DNA of 64,000 bases from Paramecium pentaurelia (Eukaryota; Ciliophora; Oligohymenophorea; Peniculida; Parameciidae), in assembly GCA_905183005.1 (NCBI GenBank), contig CAJJDO010000077.1:340152-404151 (forward strand). Direction: 5' to 3'. A program made the position numbers and the translations under genes. Position 1 is the stretch's first letter. The number at the start of each line of letters is the position of its first letter. Under the pieces are notes generated by a model. It did no database searches, had not been told where the DNA came from, and saw only the letters and a program-made list of their open reading frames with translations. Below are positions 1 to 11,831 of this stretch, piece after piece.

Positions 1-470
1 TGTGTAATGAAACATAAACTTATATTCATAATCCATCAATCATTTAATATTATCAACATGGTATGAAATATTTAATAACATAAATTAACAAAATTATTGA
101 ATCTTATCCTTAATTCTTTTACAATAATTCTGGTAATAATACAGAAGAACATCTTGAAGACTTCTTTGAAGGTATAGAACATATCATTTATATTGATTAT
201 GGAAGTGACATTTTAGTTTAAGCATATGATAAAGTTGTTACTACTGCACAAGAATAATTCGATAAATCTTTGTCAATCTATAAAGAAACCTTGATGATAT
301 TTATCTTAAGTGTTGGTGTATTAGGATTGTCAATTATATGGATTCTAGGAAGATTATTATTGAAAATGTAAGTAGATTCAATAGGTACTTGTTAAACATC
401 ATTATTATTAATATCTCCAAAAAGATATTTGAACCAAAATATAATCCAAATAGCATAAAAAAAAAGATGA
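1..470 (+). CDS. C-terminal end of a large membrane protein (TmcB-like family), 5' truncated
   Basis: The frame is open from the left edge to TGA at 468-470, so only about the last 155 residues are present. TAA/TAG read as Gln. The visible part is a soluble stretch (with NNSGNNTEEHLEDFFEGIEH) followed by one strong transmembrane helix (IFILSVGVLGLSIIWILG) and a short cytosolic tail with SLLLISPKRYLNQN. A helix followed by a 'LLL/M-I-P' segment and a short basic tail is, from memory, typical of the large ciliate TmcB/PAS-type membrane proteins. The 5-kb gene at 32.8-37.9 kb looks like a fuller member. Family assignment is tentative; that this is the 3' end of a larger gene is well supported by the open frame. 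Confidence 0.6.
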
Positions 471-501
471 TTGATTAACTTTTATATAATTATCTTATAA
501 A

Positions 502-1343
502 TCATTATGCTGTCCATCCTCCATCCATTGTATAAGTAGATCCTTTGATTTATGAAGCTGAATTTGAACATAAAAATGTAATCAAATCACCTAATTAATC
601 AGTTGAAACTGGTGTTACAGAAGGTTACTTTTCTTCTAATAATTTAATTTAAGCATCTTCAAATGATATCTTATATTAATCAGCTCTTTATTAAATTTAT
701 ATCTCTATCAATTTTGTCATTACCCATCCAGGACAAACTGCATTAATAGTAATACCTGTTTTAGCTACTTCAAGAGCTGTTGCCTTTGTTAATCCAACTA
801 TTCCATGTTTTGCAGCCACATATGCACATTTATTTACAGAAGCAACCAAACCTATCTAATAAATGATGTTTATTACCATGAACACTAGCTATATTGATAA
901 TACGACCCCAATTTTTATCAAGCATTTATGGTAATGCATATTTAGTTGTAAGAAATGCAGCAGTAAGATTTATTGCAATAATATCATTAAATTTCTATTC
1001 TGGAAAATTAACTGCTTATTCAATATATTATATTCCAGCATTATTGACTAAAATATCTACACTTCCTAAAGCTTTACTTGTTTCTTACATCATACTTTTC
1101 ACCTTTTCTATATTGTATTTAAAATACTTATGGTCCTTCTTTTAAATCAGCACCATGATAGAATGTCTTTACTTTATATTAGTCTTCTATTTCTCTCCTG
1201 ATTACAGTAACTTCCTCTGGTTTTGCAAATCCATTAAGTCCTATATGAACACCTTAAGATGCCAATTTCTTTGCAACGGACAAACCAATACCACTTGTTG
1301 AACCAGTGATCAAAGCTACTTTTCCAGGAAGATTAGCAAACAT
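502..1343 (-). CDS. Short-chain dehydrogenase, 3-hydroxybutyrate dehydrogenase-like
   Basis: A 263-residue protein after removing two 25-nt introns (852-876 and 1103-1127). The N-terminus has the Rossmann NAD(P)-binding motif VALITGSTSGIGLSVAKK and then GLNGFAKPEEV, a run characteristic of D-3-hydroxybutyrate dehydrogenases. NNAG follows, then the catalytic Ser region (IINIASVHG), the YVAAK active-site Tyr/Lys, and the terminal KGSTYTMDGGWTAQ. Such enzymes interconvert 3-hydroxybutyrate and acetoacetate with NAD(H), often in mitochondria; no clear targeting peptide is visible because the Rossmann fold starts almost at residue 6. TGA stop at 502-504. Convergent with the upstream partial gene (31 bp apart). 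Substrate is inferred from similarity; membership of the SDR family is certain. Confidence 0.93.
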
Positions 1344-1444
1344 TTAATAAATTATGAACCTAAATTAAATATTATATGAGATTGTATCAAATTATTGTTT
1401 TTATTAAATTTGTAAATAACATATAAATTTATTATATATTAACA

Positions 1445-2251
1445 ATGACAGAAGGACTCAAATTTGTTAAATGTGCCCTCTTATAATAAGAAAATGATCC
1501 ACTTGAATATTGTGTTTGTACACTTCCTATTCCATCAAATATTGGAATTCCTCTCTTTCCATGTGAACTTCCTAATAATTTTAAGCTTTTTCAATCTAAT
1601 GAAACATTTTCATAATTAGGAATGGTATTTGTAAATTTCATTTCTATCAGAAAATCATGGACATTGAAGAAGAAGAAAATCATAAATTTATGAGAACAAT
1701 CTGTTGTCCTAGTTTGAGACCCTTAACTATTACATCAAGAGATTTTTACAATAATATTCCAATTTAAGCAGAAAGAAAATTCGCCATTCCTTTTATTTAA
1801 AAAAATGAAATGAAAGTTAAATATGATGGTGAATATGCAGGTAAAATTGTATAAGAATAATGTTGTACTTTTATGAAGGGCATGTTTCATTAATTATTCA
1901 TATATGATAGCAATGAATACCTTATTTATGAGATAACTGCAAATTTAAAATAAAAGGGATTACTATGTTTTTTGCCATTCTAATCTTGCAAATCTATAAA
2001 ATATTCCATTATTGATAAGAGACCTGCAGAAGAATAATTAATTAATGAAAACTATACTAATGGTTAAATTGAGCATCTATTCTTTGGATGGTCAAATGAA
2101 TTTTGTTCAAAGGCTGATTAATGTAAAATTTAGATTATTTAATCTTTTTTTAGATGGTATTAAATTTCCAGATAGTGCAAGTGAAAAAGATAAAGCATTG
2201 CTTATAATGTGTTGTATATTTATTGATTATTTGTGGTTTGAAAATTTTTGA
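1445..2251 (+). CDS. Phospholipid scramblase family protein
   Basis: A 249-residue protein with two introns (26 nt at 1625-1650, 31 nt at 2123-2153). Family marks: a Cys-rich middle (TICCPSLRPLTI, QEQCCTFMKG), IYDSNEYLIYEITANLKQKG, and the C-terminal YGIKFPDSASEKDKALLIMCCIFIDYLWFE, which matches the scramblase end with its calcium-site acidic residues followed by a single hydrophobic helix. These proteins move phospholipids across membranes or bind lipid/DNA in a calcium-dependent way. The start ATG at 1445 is the first in frame. The second intron is required: without it the C-terminal helix is lost. Only 101 bp separate it from the divergent SDR gene. Confidence 0.9.
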
Positions 2252-3176
2252 AAATAAATTTACTTATTCATAAATACTTTCTTATTTTTAATAAATATTT
2301 TTGGCTTGTTTATCTTGCTCTTATTCATCATCTAAAAACTAAAATAAAATTAAAAATTATTATTGGTTTGCAATTCTGGTTATTATGACTTATTTTCCCT
2401 TAAAAATTTGAATAAAGATTGAGTTTACTTTTATTAGTTTTCTTCTTTCATCTACTTTATCGTCAATAAATTGTTAAATTTCTATATATAATAAGGTGGA
2501 AATTATTTTTATTGTTACTTTCCATTATCAATTTAATTCATAGAATTTTTTATGCTTTTTGTAAATTTTACATGACATCCAACCAAAAATAGAATGATCT
2601 ATCTACTTATAATCTTTAATAAATATAATAAATTAAGAAATCTTAAATAATAAAAAAATACATAAATATTTAATAATAAAATTATTAATCTGTTTATTTT
2701 TACAAATTTATCATTCATTATTACTATTAGTATTAACGTCTTTAATTAAAGATTATGAATTTAACCTTAAAATATGATTCTATTTACTTATTTCATCAAT
2801 ATTTACTAGATGTTATTATTATTAATAATAATTTCTAAGAAATTAGATAAACAGCATATATAAATAAAATAATAATTATATTCATATGTCAGAATAAAAC
2901 CATAATGATTGCTTGATTCAAAATCAAAACCCCTTTATTAAATATGCTATTAGATTTTGTATAGAAATAAGAATAATAATTATAATATTTTGTATTTTGA
3001 TATAAAATTTGAATTTTCAAATAATTAATACATTATAATAATAATCCTGTTAACTTAAACAACATTTTCTAAAATATTTATCAAATTTAAAATGTTTTAA
3101 ATGAATATTAAGTTATTCGTATAAACTTATGAATAAAGAATAATTAAATAATTCATAAATATACAAATAGCTAATT
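2252..3176. other. 925-bp AT-rich gap with no gene called
   Basis: Unusually long for this gene-dense window. On the minus strand between about 2300 and 2650 there are short stretches that resemble coding sequence (for example a segment with GCHVKFTKSIKNSMNQID and another with FLDDEQEQDKQAKN), but they lie in different frames, I could not join them with plausible introns, and they run on into the antisense of the scramblase gene. The rest is A/T runs. No tRNA-like cloverleaf seen. Confidence 0.4.
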
Positions 3177-4296
3177 TCACTTTTAAGAGCTAAAACTGCT
3201 TTCTCCAAGCTCTTGTCCTGTTTCTGATATTTAGCTTTTCAATGCCTCTTTCAAACCATTTCCAAATCCAAGTTTACATTAAAATGCATAATAACAATCA
3301 AAAAGCATGATTAATAAACATGCAAATGTAGTTCCGATAACTATTATTACAGTGTATGTATCTCCAAAAGGATTTTCTTATTAGGAACAATCACCTGAGT
3401 CACTTGAGTTTTTTTGATTATAATAGTATATCATGTAATACACTGTTTTTGTAAGAATATAGAGTTAGACCAACAATATCATAGAAATATATATCCAAAA
3501 TTTCTATATATTTTCTTCCTTTAACTATTTCTATTAAAATAATACTTACAGCCCAATATCCAATAAAAATGCTAGCAATCTAAAATAGAATTGCAATTGA
3601 ATCAATTAAATATAAGTACCAATGTAAATGATCAAAAAAGAAAAAGAATGTTAAAAATGTACTAAATGATATCAATAGATATAATTGCATAAATGTACTA
3701 AAATTTGAATAATTTCTAAATATATCTAATAGATAATAATAAATTATAACCTTATATTTTTCGAGATGCTCCAACTTTCATTATATTTCTGTATACAAAT
3801 ACATCATAAAATGGTTTATAACATACTACACTTAAAACAAAAACACAAAATGAATAAAATAAGTAAATGTAATCAAATGCTGCTAATACTTTATCTCCTT
3901 CATTTGTATCAGGATTTTAAAAGTATGAAGTAGGTCTAAAAAACCTTGCAAAAGTACACAAAAATGTTATAAATTAAATAATGATGTATGCAAATAATTC
4001 TAAAACATTTGATTTGTAAATCTTATAATAAACTTATTGATTACAGCATTAAATACATAGTAGCAATCTCCAATTTAAAATAAAAAAAGCACTGCCCATT
4101 TATAATAATCATCTAAACTCTAATTGCATTGAGAACCATTATTATTCTTACTTTATTGTAGATCTAAATTAATTTGTTGATAAATACTCACAATAACATC
4201 TGCTATGAATATACTAGCCAAATAGGACATTTGTATTACAATAATTATGATAAATGTTTTAGTTGCCTTTTGTTCAATCCATGTCTTAAAATCCAT
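3177..4296 (-). CDS. Multipass membrane protein of unknown family
   Basis: Starts MDFKTWIEQKATKTFIIIIV and ends with a soluble Ser/Glu-rich tail (ISETGQELGESSFSSQK) at TGA 3177-3179. Roughly six hydrophobic helices are visible, including IIVIQMSYLASIFIADVIV, YIYLFYSFCVFVLSVVCY, YWAVSIILIEIV and TVIIVIGTTFACLLIML. Several short introns are needed to keep the frame (one of about 22 nt near 3747-3770, others near 3380-3450 and 3935-3965); their exact borders are uncertain, so the length (about 340 residues) is approximate. I do not recognise the family. It is not a channel with a visible pore signature. Confidence 0.6.
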
Positions 4297-4525
4297 ATTA
4301 ATATAAAATAGTTTATAATTAATTTATATGTTTAATATTTCTTTTTATTTAAGATTTAAACTAATAATTTGATACTAAATTTAAGTAATATAGAATGAAT
4401 TCTAAACATAACTTTTAAATGACTAATTTAATTTAGAACAAGTATAAATCAATATAATTAATAGATTGTTAAGAAATATTGATAATAATTATTATATTAA
4501 TAACAAAATTGTCCTTTATTATTAT

Positions 4526-6761
4526 TCAATTTAATTAAAGATATTAATATGGATTTTTAATTCCCATTTAAACTCTTTCAATCATCTGTTCTCTAAACTA
4601 ATTCAATGCTACTCTTACATCTTTACATTTTTTTATGGCTATTTCTAAGTATATTTTATTATAGAAATACATTCTAACAAAGGTTACAAATCTTTTAATG
4701 CTTTATCTTTAGTATCTCCAAACCAACTTTAAATGTAAATACCATTTTCAGGTTGCAATTAAAAATTTTCTGGCATATTATCAACTATTATAACTTTGGC
4801 TAAACTACGATTTAGAATTGATAAATCCTTTAAATATATAATTTTATTAAATACCTTTATATAAACTTAATCTTTAAAAATAGTTTTATCTCTATATAAT
4901 CTTTATTTAACCACTCCCTTCTTATCAATAATATCAATTATAAAATTAGCATAATCTGGAAGTGCTGCTGTAAATATAAATATTTCATAATATTTAGACA
5001 ATTAATCTAAAAATTCTTCTGCATAAGGTCTTACTAGAAACTATCCTCCTCCTTTTGGAAACTTTTTTTTTAATATTGTATTGATTTACTTCTTGATAAT
5101 GAACTAATGTTTCATCTAAATCTAACACTAAAGTATAGTCTTTATTTGAGGCTGCCAAAGCTCTTTCCAAATCAAGTGGCATAATTTGTTCAATTTAAGA
5201 ATTTATTTTTTTCAATTACAATATATATTGATCTGGATTAGTGGTAATTCTGGATAAAATCATAAAAATTTCGGGGCGTGTTATTTCGTCAATCCTTTTG
5301 GACTTTTATATTGATTAGATAAAGTACATCAATCCCAAAATTGACTTAATGATAAAATTGTTCTTTTGTAATGCCTGTTTCCCTTTAGGACAAACCTTAC
5401 GAACATTAAAGGTTCTTAAATCTATTCTCTATTTTAATAAATTCAAATTTAATGAATTATTAGTCACATTCTCTAATACTTACAATACATAGAGATTGCT
5501 ATTAATTATATACTAAATTAAATTCTTTATATTTTGATCTTCATTAATTTAATCTTGTAAGTAATCACTAACTAATAAATAACATGCAAAAGATTCAAAC
5601 AAAAATATTTCAAGTATTTGAGGTTCAATTCTAAATAAATATTCACTCTTAGAATATAATAATAAATTATACATGATGTTTTTCACTAATGATTCTGATT
5701 AATTTTTATAATTAAGTACACTTTGTTGCCAAAGTCATTTAATTAGGATTATCAATTAAAATGATTATATCATTCCATATCTATTCTTTTTACAAAAGTG
5801 ATTTATAAATATTTTATTAAGTGACATCATCAATAATTTAAATATGTGTTTATTTTGTATTTTCTATTTTAGATTTTGGAGATTTGAGAGGTGAAACATT
5901 AATTGATTTTTCATTTTGTTTCTTTCCTGATGTCTAATTTGATTAAATATTATTATTATCAAGTTTCTATTTTAAAATATTAAATGTTTCCATATATGTT
6001 GTAGGACTAAGAATACATTAATAAAATTACTTTTTTTTATTACTGCATACTTAAGCAATAAATGTTTATTATTATTTATTTTTTTAATTGCTATTTGCTT
6101 TATAATTTATATTATTTTAGTTATTAACATTTTCATTATTTATTGTATTTTATCTTGTTGGAGTAATACTGTTTTTTTTACATTATTGAGCAATTTATGA
6201 AATTGTCAGCAATTTTGAGTTTTTATTTGATTTTGATTAAGATATATTAGAATCATTTTGTTTATTAGATTAGTAATATAAATTTTGATATGGTTTCCTA
6301 TCTTAATCTCTACTTGTATCTGGAATTATGAAGGCTGATTTTAGAAAAGTTTCATTATTTTAAGGTGACTTTACATTCTGTTTTCCAAAATTACTTATTC
6401 TACTAGACACTATGAAAATCAATATTAATTTACATAAACTATCACCTCTACTTGATCTGCTATCAATTTATTTTTTTTGAAATAAGCTTTATCCAAATAA
6501 TTGTGTAGAGGTCTTGTTTTAATCACCTTGTATCAAATTATTTAGTAACTATTTCACTTTAGATGGATTTGTGTATTCATTTCTAGCAGTTAATGGTCTA
6601 TTTTGATTATTAGGAGTAATATCTAATATAATTGTATAGGTTATACTTCTAGTTTCAGGTGAAATTTCTTTAAAAGATCCACGTGATTTACTTGAATATG
6701 ATGATGTATTTAGTTTATTTTAACAATCTGATAACTTTGGATTTGATCTGCTGTAAAACAT
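4526..6761 (-). CDS. NLI-interacting-factor/FCP1-like phosphatase with a long Q/N/S-rich N-terminus
   Basis: A 701-residue model with five introns (24, 25, 28, 27 and 26 nt) that restore one continuous frame. Residues 1 to about 330 are low-complexity Ser/Asn/Gln-rich. A middle region follows (LFRIEPQILEIFLFESFACYLL). The C-terminal third is the HAD-type CTD phosphatase core: YTLVLDLDETLVHYQE (catalytic DxDxT), GGGQFLVRPYAEEFLDQL, IFIFTAALPDYANFIID, LAKVIIVDNMPENF and a W-F-G-D-T-KD segment. The family dephosphorylates Ser/Thr residues, classically of the RNA polymerase II tail, though many protist copies have other substrates. Start ATG 6759-6761; reading from Met at 5182 would remove more than half the protein. 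Confidence 0.88.
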
Positions 6762-6969
6762 ATTTGAAATTATTAACAGAATTAATTAATTACAATTTCT
6801 TTGAATTAAATGCAGATCAGATCTCAACTAAATTAATGCTAGTCTAAATGTTTGATATAAATATTGTTGATATTGTTTTAATCACAATTTTTGGAATTGA
6901 AATAATATAATAAAACATAAGATAACTAAATACTAATTAAGATTGAACTTATATTTAATTATAAAGTAT

Positions 6970-7530
6970 TCAAGCTTCTAAAATGAGATTATATTCTTTT
7001 GTGTAGTCAATTAAGATACTTCCTAAACATTTTTACATATTTAAAAATTGTTAACAATATTTAGAATTTAGAATCTCAAAATTACTATACTATATTTAAT
7101 TAATTTACTTTCCAATTTAATTCAAAAAAGTTTGAATTTTTATTGCTCTTTTTTTAAGGTTTCTAGAACTTAATTAATTGAATTCAAAATGAGAAGAAAG
7201 TGTGAATTTCACTTTAAAGTCTCTACATAATCCTTTCTAGAATTGTTAAAGCATACTAAAACGAATCCTCATAATCCACTTTGTTCCATATTCATTAACT
7301 TCTATCTAAAATTTTATCTCAAATTAAATATTTACCATATAATATGCATGCTTTTCTTAAACTTAAATTTTGACTACTTTAAATAATATGTAAGAAACTA
7401 TTCTCTTTTTTTATTTTTCAAGAAATGATAATATTGGAGAATTTTCTTAATATTAGGTTTACTCTAATTCTACTGAAGAAGCTTTAGTAGATTATTCTAA
7501 AAATGAAAGACTCAAACCTTTTTTATTCAT
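6970..7530 (-). CDS. Small PX-domain protein
   Basis: About 176 residues if the 30-nt intron at 7306-7335 is removed (186 if it is retained; both keep the frame). The fold signature is VSYILFKVVKIQV, KHAYYMIEVNEYGTKW, then the PX-typical R-x-R-F-S-x-L segment (IMRIRFSMLQQFQKGLCRDF), and later SSRNLKKRAIKIQTFLNQI, matching the conserved R...L..yL..l helix. PX domains bind phosphoinositides such as PI3P and place proteins on endosomes. The N-terminus is acidic and Gln-rich. Stop TGA at 6970-6972. With Vps34 elsewhere in the window, a PI3P reader is plausible but not shown. Confidence 0.68.
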
Positions 7531-8358
7531 TTTAATTCAATTTTAATATAAATATATCTAAATTAGATGATTTAATAAATCAAAATTAATATCATCAGAA
7601 ATGCGTCATAATTATACTATTTTAGATAGAATATAATGAAAATATTTTCTGATTTTTTAATACTCCATATAAAACTTCATATTTATTTAAATTAATATAT
7701 TATATTAAAACTACTATTAAAAATATATAAATATTGGAGAATTCTTTTTGTTATAATGGAATATAATTTGAATTCTATTAGAAGTAAACTTCTTTAGTTT
7801 CATTTTGATTATTAATAATCTCATTTAATAAGAGTACTTTTATTAGACAATATATGATTAACTCTCCTTAAATACTAATAAAATATAAAGTATAAATAAT
7901 TTTTAGTTTGTAATAAAAAATCAAAATCTACTTGAAATTGAATTCAATTCAATCTTGAATGAATGTTCAAATGAAATAAGTATGTTTTTATTTATTTATT
8001 TTGAGAGATGAGATTTTACTAATAAGATTTTCAATAGTTTTTAGAAAATTTATAAATATCCAGCATGTCATAGATTTGTAAATATTACAAATTATGATTA
8101 ATATATATTGAAAATATTTAGTTATTCAATTACTTAAATAATTCTAATAGGAATAGAAGAGTAGTCTAAATACTTATTAGAATGAAGGAAGAAGTCTTTT
8201 TGAAAAAAAAACTATTTGAATAATAAAATTGTTTATGTTATATTTTATTATTGGACAATAGATTAGAAAATATTGATTCAATAGAAAAAGAACAAGATGA
8301 ATTTAGTTTTATAAATTTTTTAGTATTTTAATTAAGTTATTACCTTTAGTCTTCAAAT
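7531..8358. other. 828-bp gap with degraded coding-like fragments
   Basis: No complete gene could be built. On the minus strand about 7590-7790, a stretch reading NSPIFIYF...MEYQKIRKYFHYILSKIVQ resembles NSPILSFLEKQKKRIVSYILFKVVK in the adjacent PX gene, followed by a TGA. On the plus strand, pieces such as NLLEIEFNSILNECSNEIS (around 7930) and LENIDSIEKEQDEFSFINF (around 8270) look coding but sit in frames I could not join convincingly. It may hold a decayed tandem copy and/or a small unmodelled gene. Confidence 0.3.
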
Positions 8359-9006
8359 ATGGGTGGAGCATGCTCTGGAACAAAACAATAAGCCAAAAAA
8401 TAGAAACTACAATAATAGGAATTAAATATAGTTGATTAACCATATTTGGAAGTAAAATCTATTCCCCAAAGTTAATCATCATCAAGACCTCCTGAACAGA
8501 GAAGTGAAACTGGATAATCAGTAAAGGATCTTCTAATATTATACAAAAAATTTACAGATTTTTTAGGTTTAGTTGGGAATTTAGATCATCTACCACAACA
8601 TACAAGGGAATAATTGAATAATTGTATTATTTAGAGATCAAATATAAATATTCTTATTTAGAATAGTATCAAAAGAATTATGAGAGAATAATAAATAATC
8701 AAAAGGGTAGAAGAGAGCGATTATTATTTAATTCATAATGATGAGAAATTTGCCATAACATTTACATAAATTATGTAAAAAATATCAACCATTATATTAA
8801 CTGAACTGAAAGATGACTAAGACTTTTAGGAAGCATTTCCTATGCTTATTGTTTCATTCGTAGATTTAGCCTAACAGATTAGTAATGTCATAGAAAATTT
8901 TTAAAATTTCAAAACTCTCTCGTCTAAAAAATAAATAACAAAACAATCCTTTTCGTAAGAGAGCAATTATCAAAAGACAACCAATAAGATATCTTTGTAA
9001 TAGTGA
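8359..9006 (+). CDS. Putative N-myristoylated/palmitoylated protein (MGGAC N-terminus)
   Basis: A single-exon gene of 215 residues, ATG 8359 to TGA 9004-9006. It starts MGGACSGTKQQAKKQK: Gly2 followed by Cys5 and basic residues is the classic dual-acylation signal for membrane anchoring (myristate on Gly2, palmitate on Cys5). A Ser/Pro/Gln linker follows, then an alpha-helical region (DLLILYKKFTDFLGLVGNLD, ITFTQIMQKISTIILTEL, AFPMLIVSFVDLAQQISNVI). No enzymatic motif is visible and I do not recognise a family. Membrane attachment is inferred from the N-terminus only. Confidence 0.75.
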
Positions 9007-9334
9007 ATATATCTATCATATTTAAATTAGGGATTAATATAATTTAATGATTTTGTGCTTAAGTATCTTCATTGGAAAATTATATAAATATATATATATA
9101 TAATATATTCTTTTAGGTATATTTTATTAATTTTATACACATGTTCATTAAAAACTCTAATAATATTGTTTCTTTTGTATTTATTTAAAATGACATGAAT
9201 GTAATTTACATCATATAATGTATATAAATATTATAAGTTCAAATAAAGAATTGTAAGATTCAAAAAAGTGTATTAAAATTGATTAACTAATTATTTACTT
9301 CTGTAAATAAATATATATATATATATTAAATTTA
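9007..9334. other. 328-bp AT-rich intergenic stretch
   Basis: Contains two short (TA)n runs near 9090-9105 and 9312-9327 and no coding or RNA signal that I can support. The second TA run lies just upstream of the next ATG and may belong to its promoter. Confidence 0.5.
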
Positions 9335-10557
9335 ATGGATCAAACTATAACAAGCATTAATAGTTTTACAACAACTGATAGAGAATTAGAAAACAATTTG
9401 AAAGATTTACTTGAAAGAATCTTAATATAAGTAGAAAAACATATAGAAACAAAAGAAGAGTTAAATTAAATTGAATCAGAATTGAAAGATTATGAAAGTT
9501 TATCACATTTAGTTGGAATAATTAAAGTGATATTTACAAAATTGATGTTGAAAATTGAGAAGAAGATTTTGTAAGTAAAATATATTCATACTATTGATAG
9601 AAAATTAGAAAAATTAAATGATCCTACATAATTAAGATTTTAAAAAGATGATGATGAATATGAAAAATTAGAATAGACTTTGATCAAGTATGAATAAGAA
9701 ATTAGAAAACATATAAGTGTATTTTATTAATTGATGACTAGATTGAATAATAATTAAAACTATATGCTGAATCAATATAAAGTAAATTAGATGAAAGTGA
9801 AGAAATACGTTAAGAATTATTAGAAACAACTAAAAATAATATTAGTGTATATATTAAATAATAAATAAATAGAAATTAAAGAGAGAAAATTAAGAATTAC
9901 ATGAAAAAGAGCAATCTTTAAAATAAGAACTTATTTAATTAAAATAAACTATTTGTTAACTTGAAAAAGAAAGTAAAAGAAAATCAATTGAAGTTAATTA
10001 AAGAGAATACCTTTAAAATTTAATTTATAAATAAGCTAATCAATCTTCCTGTAAATTTGGACATTAGAAATTATTTCAAGAACAAAGATAAATTAATTCA
10101 CATTCATAACATAAATAAAGTGTAAATCATATTATGAAAGAATAATTAGAAATGAGTGATTTAGTATTACCTACATAATAATCATAAAAAAATAATTAGT
10201 ATAGTATTTTAGACAATGCCAACAAATAAAAAAAGTCAGACATGATCAAATCACTTTAATAAAGAGATTTTAATAAAATCTATGGATAAATTATGAAAAG
10301 CAAACATAATTCATTATCATCAATCAATGATATCATGTTAAGTATCTCTCAGTAAGAAAGAAAAAGAATAGATAAAGTTTATTCTTTTTCAAAAAATAGT
10401 TCATAAAATAGTAGTGTCATATAAAGACCTAAAGGTAATTAAATAAAATATATTTTATATAGATTATAATGAATATCAGTAGAGAAGCAAAAGTTCAAAA
10501 AAAGCTGAAGATACAATAAAGTACAAAACCTTAGATTCTTTAATCAAGTTGAAGTGA
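9335..10557 (+). CDS. Coiled-coil protein of unknown function
   Basis: A 371-residue model (ATG 9335, TGA 10555-10557) with introns of 30, 23, 26 and 28 nt; the first (9571-9600) is in frame. Most of the first 240 residues are charged heptads (RELENNLKDLLERILIQVEKH, KLKRENQELHEKEQSLKQEL), typical of a long coiled coil. The remainder is a Ser/Gln/Asn-rich tail with HSQHKQSVN and SLSSINDIMLSIS, ending KAEDTIKYKTLDSLIKLK. No catalytic motif. Possibly structural (basal body, cortex), but this is a guess from composition. Confidence 0.75.
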
Positions 10558-10701
10558 ATTATCAATGTTTTTTTGCAATCTAAATTATCTATATAGACTT
10601 TTATTAATTAATTTAAGTAAAATATTAGTTATATATATCTTATGCATTAAAGAATCGATAATATACATAATATCGTTTTTTGTTATATTTTATTATTTTT
10701 A

Positions 10702-11831
10702 ATGTTTTATTTAATTGTAATTCTTTGTGTTACAATTTCAAATGCCTATTATGGATCTGAATATTATGCTGAATGGTAAACAGGAGTAGATAACAGTATA
10801 TCAAAATAAGATCAATTTTTATTTCCAACTTATCCAATGAGATTTTCAAGTTAAGTGATTTTCTCAAGAAGATTTAGTGTGTATGATTAGCATTCTATAT
10901 AACTTTAGTTGTCCATAAGTGCTATTAATGCATGAAGAAATTTAATGGAGTAGAGGAAGAAATATCAATTACCAAACATACGTTTCAGATGTCACAATAT
11001 TTGGATTTAATATTAATTATGTTATATGGGGTCCTGCAGTTGTACCTATTCTTAGTGTAAGATGGGTTGCTTTGGTTGATGATTAAGTAGAAATCCAATA
11101 TGTTCATTATCAAGAAAAAGATTTATATTTATTGAGCCAAGGTTTTGGAGCTAGGTCATAAGATTTCATGATATCATATTATCCTCGCTATCCAGCACCT
11201 AAAATTACAGCATTTATTGTGGGTGCAGACTTTGAAATATTTAATTCTTTATTTACAAGTGTCAGAATTCAAATGGGCATTCCTACATCAAATAGCATGG
11301 ATGTCAGATTCCTCACTAGAGATTTTTGTCATGTGAGATCTCTTTATGTTGCCTATTTCATTTCAAATAATTACTTGACTTTGGCAGGATCTGTTGGTGC
11401 CTATTATTCTACTTATAATTAATTCCTAGACAATTAAAACAGACAAACTATTAGAGCCTAAAAGTTTTCTAGATTAGTCCCATCAATATATTCCTTAGAT
11501 CCAGCATATAACATTTTGGCTCAAGGTATAAGTGGATTTGATATTCACAGTTATGCTGGATCAGCATATCTAAGAGTTGCTGCTGAGTCAATGATAAATC
11601 AATCATAAATTTATACTCTTGTCTATGGAACAAGTATATATTATTATTTTTATCTAAGGGGGTGACACTGTATTAACTTATATGTAGGCTAGTTATATAT
11701 TACATCCCCCAGGAATACCATATCATTATTATTATAAAAATTATGATTGGATTGTAACAAAAGATGATTAGATAATTCTAGAAGAGACAATTGAATAAGA
11801 AAAAAAGATTAATGAATTAAATAAAAAATGA
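10702..11831 (+). CDS. Secreted protein with H-type-lectin-like domain(s)
   Basis: A 358-residue model with 28- and 25-nt introns. The N-terminus is a signal peptide (MFYLIVILCVTISNAYYG). The segment from about residue 40, ending with YVSDVTIFGFNINY, VIWGPAVVPILSVRWVAL, follows the H-type lectin pattern (beta sandwich with G-F...W...V-x-W-x-A). A second, weaker copy may run through SYYPRYPAPKITAFIVGADF and VRIQMGIPTSNSMDVRFL. H-type lectins bind GalNAc-type sugars. No transmembrane helix after the signal, and the C-terminus is a charged helix (IILEETIEQEKKINELNKK). Secretion is well supported; the lectin call is moderate. Confidence 0.65.

Noticed and set aside
894..1145. Plus-strand hydrophobic frame across the SDR gene
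   Set aside because: Antisense shadow; the minus strand encodes a clear SDR with catalytic YxxxK.
2895..2960. Possible tRNA around a GATTCAAAATC loop
   Set aside because: No acceptor or T-arm pairing and no GTTCRA box; just A/T-rich sequence.
9085..9110. (TA)n tract as a possible IES boundary or promoter element
   Set aside because: TA runs are common background in this genome; no flanking repeat or consensus end was visible.
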